Positions 53,014 to 64,000 are shown, counted from the stretch's first letter. The stretch is DNA of 64,000 nucleotides from Hydrogenophaga taeniospiralis (GCF_020510445.1 NZ_JAHBAG010000001.1:2332501-2396500); one strand, 5' to 3'. Translations and numbers: made by a program. The notes: a model not told the origin generated them from the letters alone.

Positions 53014-53039
53014 TATACGAACCAGCTACAAATCGTATA
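53014..53039. promoter_or_regulatory. Probable operator of the ParD-like gene
   Basis: TATACGA (53014-53020) and TCGTATA (53033-53039) are perfect inverted repeats separated by 12 bp, just before the ribosome site AAGGAGG (53041-53047). ParD-like proteins usually repress their own gene by binding such a site. Confidence 0.6.
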
Positions 53040-53052
53040 CAAGGAGGCTCAT

Positions 53053-53292
53053 ATGGGCATCATCAAGATTTCAGAGCAGATGCATGAAAACCTGCGTCTG
53101 ACCAGTGGGGCGCTGAGCCGCTCCATGAACGCGCAGGCCGAACACTGGCTGCGCGTGGGCATGTTGTCGGAGCTGAACCCAACGCTGTGCCACGGCGAGA
53201 TCTGCCAGCTGCTGATCGAGTCGGAGCGGCAGGCGCCGGTGACACCCAGTCTCAGGAGCGTGCCGCCCGCCGGCCTGGAGAAGGCAGCATGA
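53053..53292 (+). CDS. ParD-like antitoxin-type protein
   Basis: A 79-residue protein beginning MGIIKISEQMHENLRLTSGA, of the ParD-like family of ribbon-helix-helix antitoxins. Usually a parE toxin follows; here the following gene is a methionine aminopeptidase, whose ATG overlaps this gene's stop (ATGA), so the two are translated together. A perfect ribosome site AAGGAGG and an operator-like repeat precede it. No toxin gene is near. It may be an autoregulator of map or a domesticated antitoxin. Confidence 0.8.
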   Translation: MGIIKISEQMHENLRLTSGALSRSMNAQAEHWLRVGMLSELNPTLCHGEICQLLIESERQAPVTPSLRSVPPAGLEKAA

Positions 53293-54131
53293 CGGGCGGC
53301 AAGCGGGGGGTGACCATCAAGACGGCGGCCGAGATCGACATGGCCCGGCGCGCTGGGAATCTGGCGGCGGACGTGTTGCGCATGATCGGCGAACACGTGA
53401 AGCCGGGTGTGACCACGGACGAGCTGGACCGGCTCTGCCACGACCACATCGTGAACGAGCTGAAGGCGATTCCGGCCAACATCGGTTACCACGGCTACCC
53501 GAAGACGATCTGTGCTTCGGTGAACCACGTGATCTGCCACGGCATCCCGTCGGACAAGAAGCTGAAGGACGGCGACATCGTCAACATCGACGTGGCGCTG
53601 ATCAAGGACGGCTGGTTCGGCGACACGAGCCGCATGTATTGCGTGGGCGAGCCGGGCATTCTGGCCAAGCGCCTGGTGCGCACGACCTACGAGGCGATGC
53701 GCGCGGGCATCCAGCAGGTGCGCCCGGGCGCGACGCTGGGCGATGTGGGCCACGCGATCCAGTCGGTGGCGCACGCGGCGGGGTTCAGCGTGGTGCGTGA
53801 GTACTGCGGCCATGGCATCGGGCAGATCTACCACGACGAGCCGCAGGTGTTGCACTACGGCCAGCGCGGCGCGGGCCTGAAGCTGGCGCCGGGCATGGTG
53901 TTCACGGTGGAGCCCATGATCAACGCGGGCAAGCGCGAGACCAAGGAGCTGTCGGACGGCTGGACGGTGGTCACGCGCGACCGTTCGCTTTCGGCGCAGT
54001 GGGAACACATGGTGGCGGTGACGGACACCGGTTTCGAGATCCTCACGCCCTGGCCCGATGGCCTGGGCGATTACGCGGCGATCGAGCCGGTGAGCGCCGC
54101 GCCTGCTGTGGGTGTGTTTGAGCCGGTCTGA
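53289..54131 (+). CDS. map: Methionine aminopeptidase, type I
   Basis: A 280-residue MetAP-I. Metal ligands are visible in NIDVALIKDGWFGDTSRMY (two Asp), GHGIGQIYHDEPQVLHYG (His) and FTVEPMINAG (Glu), with a late EHMVAVTDTG (Glu). It removes initiator Met from new proteins. Besides its coupling to a ParD-like gene, it lies far from the usual rpsB or ribosomal operon, so it may be a second map gene of this organism; this cannot be judged from the window. ATG 53289 was chosen because it overlaps the upstream stop. Confidence 0.92.
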   Translation: MTGGKRGVTIKTAAEIDMARRAGNLAADVLRMIGEHVKPGVTTDELDRLCHDHIVNELKAIPANIGYHGYPKTICASVNHVICHGIPSDKKLKDGDIVNIDVALIKDGWFGDTSRMYCVGEPGILAKRLVRTTYEAMRAGIQQVRPGATLGDVGHAIQSVAHAAGFSVVREYCGHGIGQIYHDEPQVLHYGQRGAGLKLAPGMVFTVEPMINAGKRETKELSDGWTVVTRDRSLSAQWEHMVAVTDTGFEILTPWPDGLGDYAAIEPVSAAPAVGVFEPV

Positions 54132-54146
54132 GAGCGCGCGCCCGGT

Positions 54147-54395
54147 TCAGTAATGCGGTGGCAGTTCGTCGCGTGGGTTGCGAAACCCGGGTGAGCCGCC
54201 GTCGGCAGCGCCCTGGCGGCGCAACTGGCTCACTTCGCGCAGCAGCAGGTCGATCTGTTCCTGTTGGCGGGCAACCACCGCATTCAGCGTGTCGAGCAGG
54301 TCGTCGGCGTAGCTGGCCTTGATCTCCAGTTCGGTGAGGCGGTCTTCCAGGTGCACGGCGGCGGGGGCTGAGGGTGGGGTCGAAGCGGTGCTCAT
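54147..54395 (-). CDS. slyX: SlyX-family protein
   Basis: An 82-residue coiled-coil protein. VHLEDRLTELEIKASYADDL followed by LDTLNAVVARQQEQIDLL and a terminal PPHY is the SlyX signature. Function unknown in general. The ATG at 54395 was chosen from the conserved region; longer frames upstream lack homology. It converges on map. Confidence 0.88.
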   Translation of the reverse strand: MSTASTPPSAPAAVHLEDRLTELEIKASYADDLLDTLNAVVARQQEQIDLLLREVSQLRRQGAADGGSPGFRNPRDELPPHY

Positions 54396-54454
54396 GGGGC
54401 TATTGGACACCACGCCGGCGCGTGATCCGCAGCGCATGAAACAACCCCAATCCC

Positions 54455-54862
54455 TCACTCCGGCCGATGTTCGAGCGAGGCGGAGTTCATGCAGTAGCGC
54501 AGGCCGGTGGGCGAGGGGCCGTCGTCGAACACGTGGCCCAGGTGCGCGCCGCACTGGCTGCACACGGTTTCCACGCGCACCATGCCGTGGCTGCGGTCGG
54601 TGATCTCGGTGATGGCGCCGGGCACGGCCTGCGAAAAGCTGGGCCAGCCGCAGCCGGCGTCGAACTTGGTGCTGGCGTCGAACAGGGTGTTGCCGCAGCA
54701 GATGCAGTGGTAGCTGCCGTCGGCCCAGACCTGCTCGTATTTGCCGGTGAACGGGCGCTCGGTGTGGGCGTGGCGGGTCACGTCAAAGGCGCCGCGTTCG
54801 GCGCCTTTCTCGGCGAGCAGGGCGCGCCATTCGGCTTCGGTCTTCTGGACGGGGAAGGTCAT
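54455..54862 (-). CDS. msrB: Peptide-methionine (R)-S-oxide reductase MsrB
   Basis: A 135-residue MsrB. Zinc ligands CICCGNTLF and [12 protein letters not shown] and the catalytic Cys in RYCMNSASL are present, along with GWPSFS. It repairs oxidised methionine in proteins. AAGGAG precedes ATG 54862. It lies 13 bp after selO on the same strand, so the two redox-linked genes are co-transcribed. Confidence 0.95.
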   Translation of the reverse strand: MTFPVQKTEAEWRALLAEKGAERGAFDVTRHAHTERPFTGKYEQVWADGSYHCICCGNTLFDASTKFDAGCGWPSFSQAVPGAITEITDRSHGMVRVETVCSQCGAHLGHVFDDGPSPTGLRYCMNSASLEHRPE

Positions 54863-54875
54863 GGGGGGAACTCCT

Positions 54876-56417
54876 TCAGGACGAGCAACTGATCTCGATG
54901 TGGGCCGCCCAGTCGGGCGGGAAGCCGGCCAGGTCTTCGTGGCCGGGCAGGGCGGTGTACGGGGTTTCGAGCGCGGTCTGCAGCCGCCGCAGGGCCGAGA
55001 AATCGCCCTGGCGGGCGTGCTGGATCGCGATCTCGCCCAGGTGGTTGCGCAGCACGGTCTGGGGGTTGGTGGCCAGCATGCGCGCCTGCGTTTCGGTGGG
55101 GTCGAAGTCGGGCTGGCTCTGCAGGCGGCCGCGCCAGTGCAGGGCCCAGGCGTCGAAGGCTTCGCGCTGCAGGAACAGGTCGCGCACCGGCTCGATGGCC
55201 TGGCGCGCGGCGGTCTGGTCGGCCAGGGGTTCCGCAAAGCCGGCCACGGCGTGCGAGAGGCGGCGCCAGAAGATGGTGAAGTCCACCGCGTCGCGGGCCA
55301 TGAGCTGCATCAGCTGGTCGACCAGCTCCGGGTCGCCGTCCTGCACGGTGGCCAGGCCGAGCTTGTCGCCCATGCGCTGCTGCAGCGCGGCGGGGAAGAC
55401 GGCCTTGTAGGGCTCCAGCGCGTCCAGCGCCTGCTGCTGGTCGTCCATCAGCGGCAGCAGGGCCTGGCCCAGGCAGAACAGGTTCCAGTGCGCGATGTTG
55501 GGCTGGCGGTGGTAGGCGTAGCGCCCGCCGGTGTCGCTGTGGTTGCAGATGTGGGCGGGGTTGAAGGCGTCGAGAAACTGGAACGGGCCGTAGTCGATCG
55601 TCAGCCCCAGGATGCTCATGTTGTCGGTGTTCATCACGCCGTGGCAGAAGCCCACCGCCTGCCACTGCGCCACCATGGCCGCGGTGCGCGCGCTCACGGC
55701 TTCGAGCAGGTTGGCGTAGGGGTTGCCGTCGGCGATGCGGCAGCCGGGGTAGAACTGGTCGATCACGAAGTCGGCCAGCTGCTTGAGCGCGGCGTGTTGC
55801 CCGCTGTGCGAGAAGTGCTCGAAATGCCCGAAGCGGATGAAGCTGGGCGCCACGCGGGTGACCACCGCGGCGGTCTCGATCTCTTCGCGGCGCACGGGCT
55901 GGTCAGACCCGGTGACGCACAGCGCCCGGCTGGTGGGGATGCCCAGGGCGTGCATGGCTTCGCTGCAGAGGAATTCGCGGATGGAGCTGCGCAGCACGGC
56001 GCGGCCGTCGCCCATGCGCGAATACGGCGTGAGCCCGGCGCCCTTGAGCTGGATCTCCTGCGGCCCCTGTTCGCTGGGCAACTCGCCCAGCAGGATGGCC
56101 CGCCCGTCGCCCAGTTGCCCGGCCCACTGGCCAAACTGGTGGCCGCTGTACACACTGGCCAGGGGCCGCATGCCGGGCAACAGGCGGTTGCCGGTGAAGG
56201 CCTGCAGGGCGTCGTCGGATGCCGCCCAGGCCTCGTCCAGGCCGAGCTCGCGCGCCAGCGCCGGGCTGCTGCCCACGAGGTAGGGGGCCGGCAGCGGCGT
56301 GGGGCGCAGTTCGGTGTAAAACGCAGGGCCGAGGCTGGCGAAGCGGTGGCTCCAGCGGCCGGGCGCCAGGCTGGCCACCGTGTCGGCGCCCGCGGTTGCG
56401 GAGTGGGGAGGGGTCAT
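54876..56417 (-). CDS. selO: Protein adenylyltransferase SelO (YdiU)
   Basis: A 513-residue pseudokinase-fold protein, starting [20 protein letters not shown]. Landmarks of SelO/YdiU are [37 protein letters not shown] and [19 protein letters not shown]. SelO transfers AMP to protein hydroxyl groups and takes part in the oxidative stress response; in bacteria it lacks selenocysteine. A start at 56447 is possible, but conservation begins after the chosen Met. The downstream partner is msrB. Confidence 0.92.
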   Translation of the reverse strand: MTPPHSATAGADTVASLAPGRWSHRFASLGPAFYTELRPTPLPAPYLVGSSPALARELGLDEAWAASDDALQAFTGNRLLPGMRPLASVYSGHQFGQWAGQLGDGRAILLGELPSEQGPQEIQLKGAGLTPYSRMGDGRAVLRSSIREFLCSEAMHALGIPTSRALCVTGSDQPVRREEIETAAVVTRVAPSFIRFGHFEHFSHSGQHAALKQLADFVIDQFYPGCRIADGNPYANLLEAVSARTAAMVAQWQAVGFCHGVMNTDNMSILGLTIDYGPFQFLDAFNPAHICNHSDTGGRYAYHRQPNIAHWNLFCLGQALLPLMDDQQQALDALEPYKAVFPAALQQRMGDKLGLATVQDGDPELVDQLMQLMARDAVDFTIFWRRLSHAVAGFAEPLADQTAARQAIEPVRDLFLQREAFDAWALHWRGRLQSQPDFDPTETQARMLATNPQTVLRNHLGEIAIQHARQGDFSALRRLQTALETPYTALPGHEDLAGFPPDWAAHIEISCSS

Positions 56418-56563
56418 GCGCCGCATTGTCACCGGGATGACTTGCACCCACGCCCGGGCGGGCTATCCGGGGCAACCCGCTGTGAATCGCGCCAGCGACT
56501 GCGGCATGATGCGAACGGCTGTTCTATTTCAGTGCAAGTGCAACTACACCAAGGAGACTTCCC

Positions 56564-58197
<1,634 letters not shown>

Positions 58198-58201
<4 letters not shown>

Positions 58202-59433
58202 AGCACCCCCTGCGCCGCTTCGCTCTGGTGGCCGCGCTGATGTGGCCGCTGGCGCTGTGGGCCCAGCAGGGCCAGACCGTGCGCATCGCCTTCATCGACC
58301 CGCTCTCGGGGCCGTCCGGCGACATCGGGCGCAACAGCCTCAAGAGCTGGCAGTTCATGGCCGAGCGCAAGAACGGCGCGGCCAACCCGGCCGGCGTGCG
58401 CTTCGTGGTGGCCGGCTTTGACAACAAGGGCTCGCCGCAGGAAAGCCTCAACGCGCTCAAGGCCGCCATCGACCAGGGCTTTCGCTACATCGTGCAGGGC
58501 AACGGCTCGGGCGCGGCGGCGGCCATTTCGGACGCGGTGACGCGGCACAACGCGCGCGACCCGGAGCACCCCGTGCTCTACATCAACTACGCGGCCATGG
58601 ACCCGGCGCTGACCAACGAAAAGTGCAGCTACTGGCACTTCCGTATCGACGCCGATACCGGCATGAAGATGCAGGCGCTCACGCGGTTCATGGCCGTGCA
58701 GCCCGCGCTGCAAAAGGTCTTTCTGCTGAACCAGAACTACGCCCATGGTCAGCAGGTGTCGCGCTATTTCCGTGAGGCCATGGCGCAGCAGCGCCCGGAC
58801 GTGCAGGTGGTGGGCGATGAACTGCACCCGCCGTTCCTGGGGATCGACTTCACCCCCTTCGTGCAGCGCATCCGCGACTCGGGCGCGCAGGCGCTGGTCA
58901 CCGGCAACTGGGGCGCCGACCTGCGCGACATGATCCAGGCGATGCAGCGGCAGGGCCTGACCATTCCCCTCTACGCCTACTACCCCGGGCTCGTCGGCAC
59001 GCCCACCGCGCTGGCCGAGAGTGGTGTGCGCCTGCCGGTCTACCAGGTGGCCTACAACCACTCCAACCAGGAAGGCCCCATCGGCGAGCTGGCCACGGCC
59101 TTTCGCCAGCGCTACGGGGAGGACCTGACGGTGTACGCCGCCTACGACGGCATCGAGATGCTGGCGCACGCCATGGCCCACGTGCGCTCGACCGAGCCCG
59201 CCCGCGTGGCCGCCCGGCTCAGCGGCATGATCTTTCGCGGCTTCAGCGGCCCGGTGCAACTGCGCGCGGACGACCACCAGCTGCAAAAAGGCATTTACAT
59301 CTCGCGCTGGCAGAAGGTGGACCCGCGCCACCCGCGCAGCGCCGAGGACACCGGTTACACCTTTGCCCCGGTGCAATATTTCGAAGGAGCCGGGCTGACC
59401 GGCCCGTCGCGCTGCCAGATGCAGCGACCTTGA
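58198..59433 (+). CDS. Branched-chain amino acid type ABC transporter binding protein (first)
   Basis: A 411-residue periplasmic binding protein of the LivJ/LivK fold, with a signal peptide (MKHPLRRFALVAALMWPLAL, cleaved after WAQ). The core starts VRIAFIDPLSGPSGDIGRNS. The start GTG 58198 overlaps the stop of the CoA ligase gene. A second, related binding protein gene follows. Ligand unknown; carboxylic acids bind this family as well as branched-chain amino acids, which fits the coupled CoA ligase. Confidence 0.88.
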
Positions 59434-59573
59434 GGTGTTGGCAGAAGCTCGTACCGCTACGCATGTGCGAGCGCACAGTCACCTGCGCGATAGGTGCTAG
59501 GGGCAATCCCTGAGGGTCGGGAGGGGGCAAAGGCTTACGCTGGCGTTTTCCCCCCTACCCAAGGAGACCACCT

Positions 59574-60806
59574 GTGAAATTCGTTCTCAAATCCGTCGCC
59601 GTTGCCGCCCTGTCGCTGACCCTGGCGAGCGCCTTCGCCCAGAAGGGCGAGACGGTCAAGATCGCGCTGATCGATCCGCAGACCGGCCTGATGGGTCCGG
59701 TGGGCATGAACCAGATGCGCAGCTGGCAGTTCTTTGCCGAGAAGTTCAGTGCCAGCAACCCCGCGGGTGTGAAGTTCGAGATGGTGGCCTTCGACAACAA
59801 GCTCAGCCCGGCTGAGAGCCTCAACGCCTTCAAGGCCGCGCTGGACCAGGGCGTGCGCTACATCACCCAGGGCAACGGCTCCTCGGTGGCCGGCGCGCTG
59901 ATCGACGCGGTCAACAAGCACAACGAGCGCAACCCCGGCAAGGAAGTGATCTTCCTGAACTACGCCGCGGTGGACCCCGATTTCACCAACAGCAAGTGCA
60001 GCTACTGGCACTTCCGCTTCGACGCCGACACCTCGATGAAGATGGAGGCCATGACCACCTTCATGAAGGACCAGAAGGACGTCAAGGCGGTCTATCTGCT
60101 CAACCAGAACTACTCGCACGGCCAGCAGGTGGCGAAGTTCGCCAAGGAAAACCTGGCCCGCAAGCGCCCCGATGTGAAGGTGGTGGGTGAAGACCTGCAC
60201 CCGCTGGCCCAGGTGCGCGATTTCGCACCCTACATCGCCAAGATCAAGGCCTCGGGCGCCGACACCGTGATCACCGGCAACTGGGGCTCCGACCTGGCGC
60301 TGCTGATCAAGGCGGCCAACGAAGGCGGCTACACCGGCAAGTTCTACACCTACTACACCGGCGTCACCGGCACCCCGACCGCGCTGGGCACCGGTGGTGA
60401 AGGCCGCGTGTTCCAGGTGGCCTACCAGCACTACAACATGGGTGGCCAGATGGGCAAGTGGGCCGACGAGTTCAAGGCCAGGGTGAAGGACGACATGTAC
60501 ACCGGCGCCATCCCCACGGCGTTCAACGTGCTGAGCGCGGCCATGGCCAAGGCCAAGTCCACCGACCCGGTGAAGGTGGCCGCGGCCATGGAAGGCATCA
60601 AGGTCAACAACTTCAACGGCGAAGTGGAGATGCGCAAGAACGACCACCAGCTGCAGCAGCCGCTGTACCTCACGGTCTGGCAGAAGGCCGACAAGAAGTA
60701 CCCCTACAGCCCGGAAAACACCGGCATGACGCTGGCGCCGGTGAAGGAATTCCCGTCCTACGTGTCGAGCACGCCGACCAGCTGTGAGATGAAGCGGCCT
60801 GGATAA
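59574..60806 (+). CDS. Branched-chain amino acid type ABC transporter binding protein (second)
   Basis: A 410-residue paralogue of the upstream protein (YITQGNGSSVAGAL versus YIVQGNGSGAAAAI, and a shared LNYAAVDP/INYAAMDP and CSYWHFR). Signal peptide MKFVLKSVAVAALSLTLASA. GTG start at 59574 after AAGGAGACCACCT. The 140-bp gap before it (59434-59573) has no gene. Two binding proteins served by one channel would broaden the substrate range. A family B repeat follows, then livH. Confidence 0.9.
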   Translation: MKFVLKSVAVAALSLTLASAFAQKGETVKIALIDPQTGLMGPVGMNQMRSWQFFAEKFSASNPAGVKFEMVAFDNKLSPAESLNAFKAALDQGVRYITQGNGSSVAGALIDAVNKHNERNPGKEVIFLNYAAVDPDFTNSKCSYWHFRFDADTSMKMEAMTTFMKDQKDVKAVYLLNQNYSHGQQVAKFAKENLARKRPDVKVVGEDLHPLAQVRDFAPYIAKIKASGADTVITGNWGSDLALLIKAANEGGYTGKFYTYYTGVTGTPTALGTGGEGRVFQVAYQHYNMGGQMGKWADEFKARVKDDMYTGAIPTAFNVLSAAMAKAKSTDPVKVAAAMEGIKVNNFNGEVEMRKNDHQLQQPLYLTVWQKADKKYPYSPENTGMTLAPVKEFPSYVSSTPTSCEMKRPG

Positions 60807-60810
60807 GGAG

Positions 60811-60895
60811 TCACCCCCGCCGCGCTGCGCGCGACCCCCTCAAGGGGGCAGCGCGAGCGGCCCGGCGGAGCCGGTTCCGCCGCGCTCTGGGCTTG
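60811..60895. repeat. Family B GC-rich palindromic repeat (best copy)
   Basis: CACCCCCGCCGCGCTGCGCG, then CCCCCTCAAGGGGG, then CCCGGCGGAGCCGG. It has the same layout as the copies at 15780 and 13509. It lies in the gap between the second binding protein gene and livH and may separate their expression. Confidence 0.82.
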
Positions 60896-61021
60896 GGCAT
60901 TTCGCGCCGGCTGTTCGCTATGTCTTCATGATGTGATGCCGGTCGCATGAGCGGGCCATACTCGGTCCGCTTCCGCTCATTCTTCTTCTCCCAACCGCTT
61001 CGCCCTCGAAAGGCCTGCTTC

Positions 61022-62044
61022 ATGGAGTTCTTCATCATCTCCATGCTCAACGGCGTGAGTTACGGCTTGCTGCTGTTCCTGTTGAGCTCGGGACTGACCC
61101 TCATCTTTAGCATGATGGGGGTGCTGAATTTTGCGCACGCCAGCTTCTACATGTTGGGCGCCTACATCGGTTATTCGGTGGCGCAGCTGGTGGGTTTCTG
61201 GCCCGGGTTGATCGTGGCGCCGCTGGTGGTGGGCGCTCTGGGCGCGCTGTTCGAACGGCTGACGCTGCGGCGGGTGCACAAGTTCGGCCACGTGCCTGAG
61301 CTGCTGGTGACCTTCGGCCTGTCCTACATCGTGCTGGAGCTGGTGCAGCTGATCTGGGGCCGCACGGCGGTGGAGTTCGCGCCGCCCGAGCTGCTGCGCG
61401 GCCCGGCCTTCACCCTGGTGCACCACGCCAACGACACGCTGGAATGGTTCTGGGGCTCGGTGGATGGCGCGGTCTGCGCGGGCCAGGGCGTGATCTGCTC
61501 GCCGTTTCCGGCCACGCGCGGTTTCATGATGCTGGTGGCGCTGCTGATGCTGGTCTCGCTGTGGCTGCTGCTCACGCGCACGCGCATCGGCCTGATCATC
61601 CAGGCCGCGCTGACCCACCCCGAGATGGTGGAAAGCCTGGGCCACAACGTGCCGCGCGTGCTGATGCTGGTGTTCGGCGCCGGCACCGGCCTGGCCGGGC
61701 TGGCCGGCGTGATCGGCGGCAGCACCTTCGTGACCGAGCCCAACATGGCGGCCACGGTGGGCTCGGTGATCTTCGTCGTGGTGGTGGTGGGCGGCATGGG
61801 CTCGCTCTCGGGCGCCTTCCTGGCCTCGCTGCTCATCGGCGTGATCCAGACCTTCGCCGTCGGGCTCGACCATTCGTTCGTCAGCGTGGCGCAGCAGCTC
61901 GGCATGGAGGTGAGCGACGCGATGCGCGAGAACTCGGTGCTCAAGCTCACGCTGTCGCAGGTCGCGCCCATCCTGCCCTACCTGTTCCTGGTGCTGATCC
62001 TGATCTTCCGGCCCAAAGGTCTGTTGGGCACAAGGGAAGGTTGA
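61022..62044 (+). CDS. livH: Branched-chain amino acid ABC transporter permease LivH
   Basis: A 340-residue permease, starting MEFFIISMLNGVSYGLLLFL, with about eight membrane segments and the LivH motif LNFAHASFYMLGAY. It forms the channel with LivM. The ribosome site is poor (CTCGAAAGG, then ATG 61022). Downstream livM follows after 6 bp. Confidence 0.93.
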   Translation: MEFFIISMLNGVSYGLLLFLLSSGLTLIFSMMGVLNFAHASFYMLGAYIGYSVAQLVGFWPGLIVAPLVVGALGALFERLTLRRVHKFGHVPELLVTFGLSYIVLELVQLIWGRTAVEFAPPELLRGPAFTLVHHANDTLEWFWGSVDGAVCAGQGVICSPFPATRGFMMLVALLMLVSLWLLLTRTRIGLIIQAALTHPEMVESLGHNVPRVLMLVFGAGTGLAGLAGVIGGSTFVTEPNMAATVGSVIFVVVVVGGMGSLSGAFLASLLIGVIQTFAVGLDHSFVSVAQQLGMEVSDAMRENSVLKLTLSQVAPILPYLFLVLILIFRPKGLLGTREG

Positions 62045-62050
62045 CCGACC

Positions 62051-63343
62051 ATGTCAAAACCGTATTACGAATTCAAACCCTACAACGTCGGCCGCTGGAT
62101 CGTGTGGTCGCTGTTCGCGCTGGTGCTGCTGGGCGCGCCGCTGGTGTTCAGTGGCAACCTGTCCATCACCATGCTCTCGCAGATGGGCATCGCCATCATC
62201 GCCTGCCTGTCCTACAACATCCTGCTCGGCCAGGGCGGCATGCTGAGCTTCGGCCACGCGGTCTACACCGGCCTGGGTGCGTACATGGCGATGCACGCGC
62301 TCAACGCGGCGGCCGACGGGCAATGGCCGATTCCGGTGAGCCTGATCCCCTTGGTGGGCGGTGTGGCCGGGCTGTTCTTCGCCATCCTGTTCGGCTATGT
62401 GACGACCAAGAAGGCCGGCACGCCGTTCGCCATGATCACGCTGGGCATGGCCGAGCTGGTGTTCGCCATGTCGCTGATGTTCTCCGAGTTCTTCGGCGGC
62501 GAGGCTGGCATCTCGGGCAACCGGGTGGTGGGCGAGGCCTTCATGGGCATCAGCTTCGGCCCGCCGCGCCAGGTGTATTACCTGATCGCGGCCTACACCT
62601 TCGTCTGCGTGGGCCTCATGTTCGCCTTCACGCGCACGCCGCTGGGCCGCATCCTGAACGCCGTGCGCGACAACCCCGAACGCGTGGAGTTCATTGGCTA
62701 CAACACGCAGAAGGTGCGCTACCTGGCGTTCATGATCGCGGGCTTCTTCGCCGGCATCGCGGGCGGCCTGGGCGCGCTGAATTTCGAGATCGTCACCGCC
62801 GAGGTGGTGGGCGCGGCACGCTCGGGCGGCTATTTGCTGTTCACCTTCCTGGGCGGCGCCACCTTCTTCTTCGGCCCCATCATCGGCGGCATCCTGATGG
62901 TGCTGGCCGCGGTGCTGCTCTCGGAGCTGACCAAGGCCTGGCTGCTCTACCTGGGCCTGATCTTCCTGTTCATGGTGATGTACGCGCCGGGCGGCATCGC
63001 CAGCCTGATCATGATGAACCTGCGCGTGGCCTCGTTCGGCAAGCTGCGCGAGGTCTGGGTGGCCTACCTGGCGCTGGGCGTGACGGCGCTGGTGGTCTTG
63101 CTGGGTGGCGGTGCCATGGTGGAAATGATCTACCACCTGCAGCTCGACGCGGCCATGGGCGACGTGGTGAAGTACCTCGGCATGTCGCTGCACCCGAAAG
63201 ACGCGGGCAGCTGGTTCGGCGCGGCCTTCGTCACGCTGACCGGCCTGGGCATCTTCGAGCTGACGCGGCGCCAGTTCAGCGCCCAGTGGGCCGAGATCCA
63301 GACCGAGATCGAAAAAGAAATCAAGCGCCGGGAGACGCAATGA
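62051..63343 (+). CDS. livM: Branched-chain amino acid ABC transporter permease LivM
   Basis: A 430-residue permease with about ten membrane segments. LSYNILLGQGGMLSFGHAVY is the LivM signature near residue 60, and GRILNAVRDNPERVEFIGYN is the loop that contacts the ATPase. The C-terminal 100 residues (from FGKLREVWVAYLALG) carry two further hydrophobic segments beyond the usual core. ATG 62051 follows livH by 6 bp. Confidence 0.92.
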   Translation: MSKPYYEFKPYNVGRWIVWSLFALVLLGAPLVFSGNLSITMLSQMGIAIIACLSYNILLGQGGMLSFGHAVYTGLGAYMAMHALNAAADGQWPIPVSLIPLVGGVAGLFFAILFGYVTTKKAGTPFAMITLGMAELVFAMSLMFSEFFGGEAGISGNRVVGEAFMGISFGPPRQVYYLIAAYTFVCVGLMFAFTRTPLGRILNAVRDNPERVEFIGYNTQKVRYLAFMIAGFFAGIAGGLGALNFEIVTAEVVGAARSGGYLLFTFLGGATFFFGPIIGGILMVLAAVLLSELTKAWLLYLGLIFLFMVMYAPGGIASLIMMNLRVASFGKLREVWVAYLALGVTALVVLLGGGAMVEMIYHLQLDAAMGDVVKYLGMSLHPKDAGSWFGAAFVTLTGLGIFELTRRQFSAQWAEIQTEIEKEIKRRETQ

Positions 63344-63405
63344 GCGCAGCGCCGGGCCGTTCCCAAGCAAGCTCGCACCGCAGCCCGCAGGGCGGAGGAA
63401 CAACG

Positions 63406-64000
63406 ATGAGCACAGCGACCGCGAACCCCATGCAGCCGCACGACAAGACCATGAGCCATGTGCATGCCGGTGGCTACGCGCTGGAACTGCGCGACCTGCG
63501 CAAGCGCTTCGGCAAGACCGAGATCATCCGCGGGGTGGACCTCGCGGTGCGCCCCGGCGAGCGCGTGGCCATCATCGGCCCCAACGGCGCGGGCAAGTCC
63601 ACGCTGTTCAACCTGATCTCGGGCCGCTTCGAGCCCAGCAGCGGCGAGGTGCTGCTCAACGGCCACCGCATCGACGGCAAGCGGCCGTTCGAGATCAACC
63701 GCCTGGGTCTTTCGCGCAGCTTCCAGATCACCAACATCTTCCCCAAGCTCAGCGTGTTCGAGAACCTGCGCTGCGGCGTGCTCTGGAGCCTGGGCTACAA
63801 GTACACGCTGTTCCGCTTCCTGGCCGGCATGGACGACGCGAATCAGCGTGCCGACGAGCTGATGAAGATGATCCGGCTCGACAAGAAGCACGACACCCTG
63901 GCCATGAACCTGACCTACGCCGAACAGCGCGCGCTGGAGATCGGCATCACCATCGCGGGCGGCGCCAACGTGATCCTGCTCGACGAACCCACGGCCGGCA
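63406..64000 (+). CDS. livG: Branched-chain amino acid ABC transporter ATP-binding protein LivG, partial
   Basis: The first 198 codons of an ABC ATPase; the 3' end is outside the window. Walker A is GPNGAGKST, the Q-loop FQITNIFPKLSVFEN and Walker B VILLDEPTAG; the signature is altered to LTYAEQRALEIG. LivG-type features are clear. The ATG at 63406 has GGAGG at 63394-63398. An in-frame ATG at 63340, overlapping the livM stop, is the alternative and would add 22 residues. LivF is expected downstream. Confidence 0.92.
   Translation, partial: MSTATANPMQPHDKTMSHVHAGGYALELRDLRKRFGKTEIIRGVDLAVRPGERVAIIGPNGAGKSTLFNLISGRFEPSSGEVLLNGHRIDGKRPFEINRLGLSRSFQITNIFPKLSVFENLRCGVLWSLGYKYTLFRFLAGMDDANQRADELMKMIRLDKKHDTLAMNLTYAEQRALEIGITIAGGANVILLDEPTAG

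Overview
The window is high-GC chromosomal DNA of a betaproteobacterium, most probably a Comamonadaceae member close to Hydrogenophaga. This rests on a form II RuBisCO locus (cbbR-cbbM-cbbQ-cbbO), purine catabolism genes beside a BmpA-type nucleoside ABC transporter, and the kind of GC-rich palindromic intergenic repeats common in that family. The genus is inferred from gene content and protein style; no search was run. No rRNA, tRNA or CRISPR array was seen.

Region by region. 1-5 kb: the end of a glutamate/aspartate ABC transporter operon (gltJ partial, gltK, gltL) followed by a two-component pair of the DctB/DctD (AauS/AauR) type. 5-22 kb: a purine salvage and degradation island with xanthine dehydrogenase (xdhAB), a LysR regulator, a complete nucleoside/purine ABC transporter (nupA, nupP, nupQ, bmp), a Rieske oxygenase, an adenine/adenosine deaminase, a small TetR-controlled membrane-protein operon, a second BMP binding protein behind a leader terminator, and guanine deaminase. 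22-28 kb, minus strand: a GbsR-like regulator, a CioAB-type cytochrome bd oxidase and two sensor kinases. 28-34 kb: housekeeping genes (dcd, ypfJ, rhlE, apaH, a CNNM/CorC-type protein). 33.9-39.9 kb: the Calvin-cycle locus with the CbbQ/CbbO RuBisCO activase. 39.9-43.1 kb: a Rad3/DinG-like helicase with an apparent nuclease domain, divergent from an MmcB-like nuclease-fold protein.

43-53 kb is accessory DNA. It holds a small group of stress-type proteins (DUF302, CBS, short proteins, YciI) and then the main discovery of the window: a row of integron gene cassettes with attC recombination sites from about 47.7 to 52.7 kb and no integrase in view (a CALIN). Five cassettes are well supported because the first core of each is complementary to its last core. 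One attC site is split by an IS110/IS1111-family element, and another carries a deleted relic of the same element. The cassette genes are visibly less GC-rich than their surroundings and mostly of unknown function. A 167-bp MITE-like element closes the array.

53-64 kb returns to core genes: a ParD-like/methionine aminopeptidase operon, slyX, msrB-selO, an acyl-CoA ligase coupled to two periplasmic binding proteins, and livH-livM-livG of a branched-chain-type ABC importer (livG runs off the window).

A second theme is dispersed palindromic repeats. Several lie in intergenic gaps, but copies also sit in frame inside xdhA (two), cbbO and the 3' end of nupP, so they add repeat-encoded peptide to conserved enzymes.
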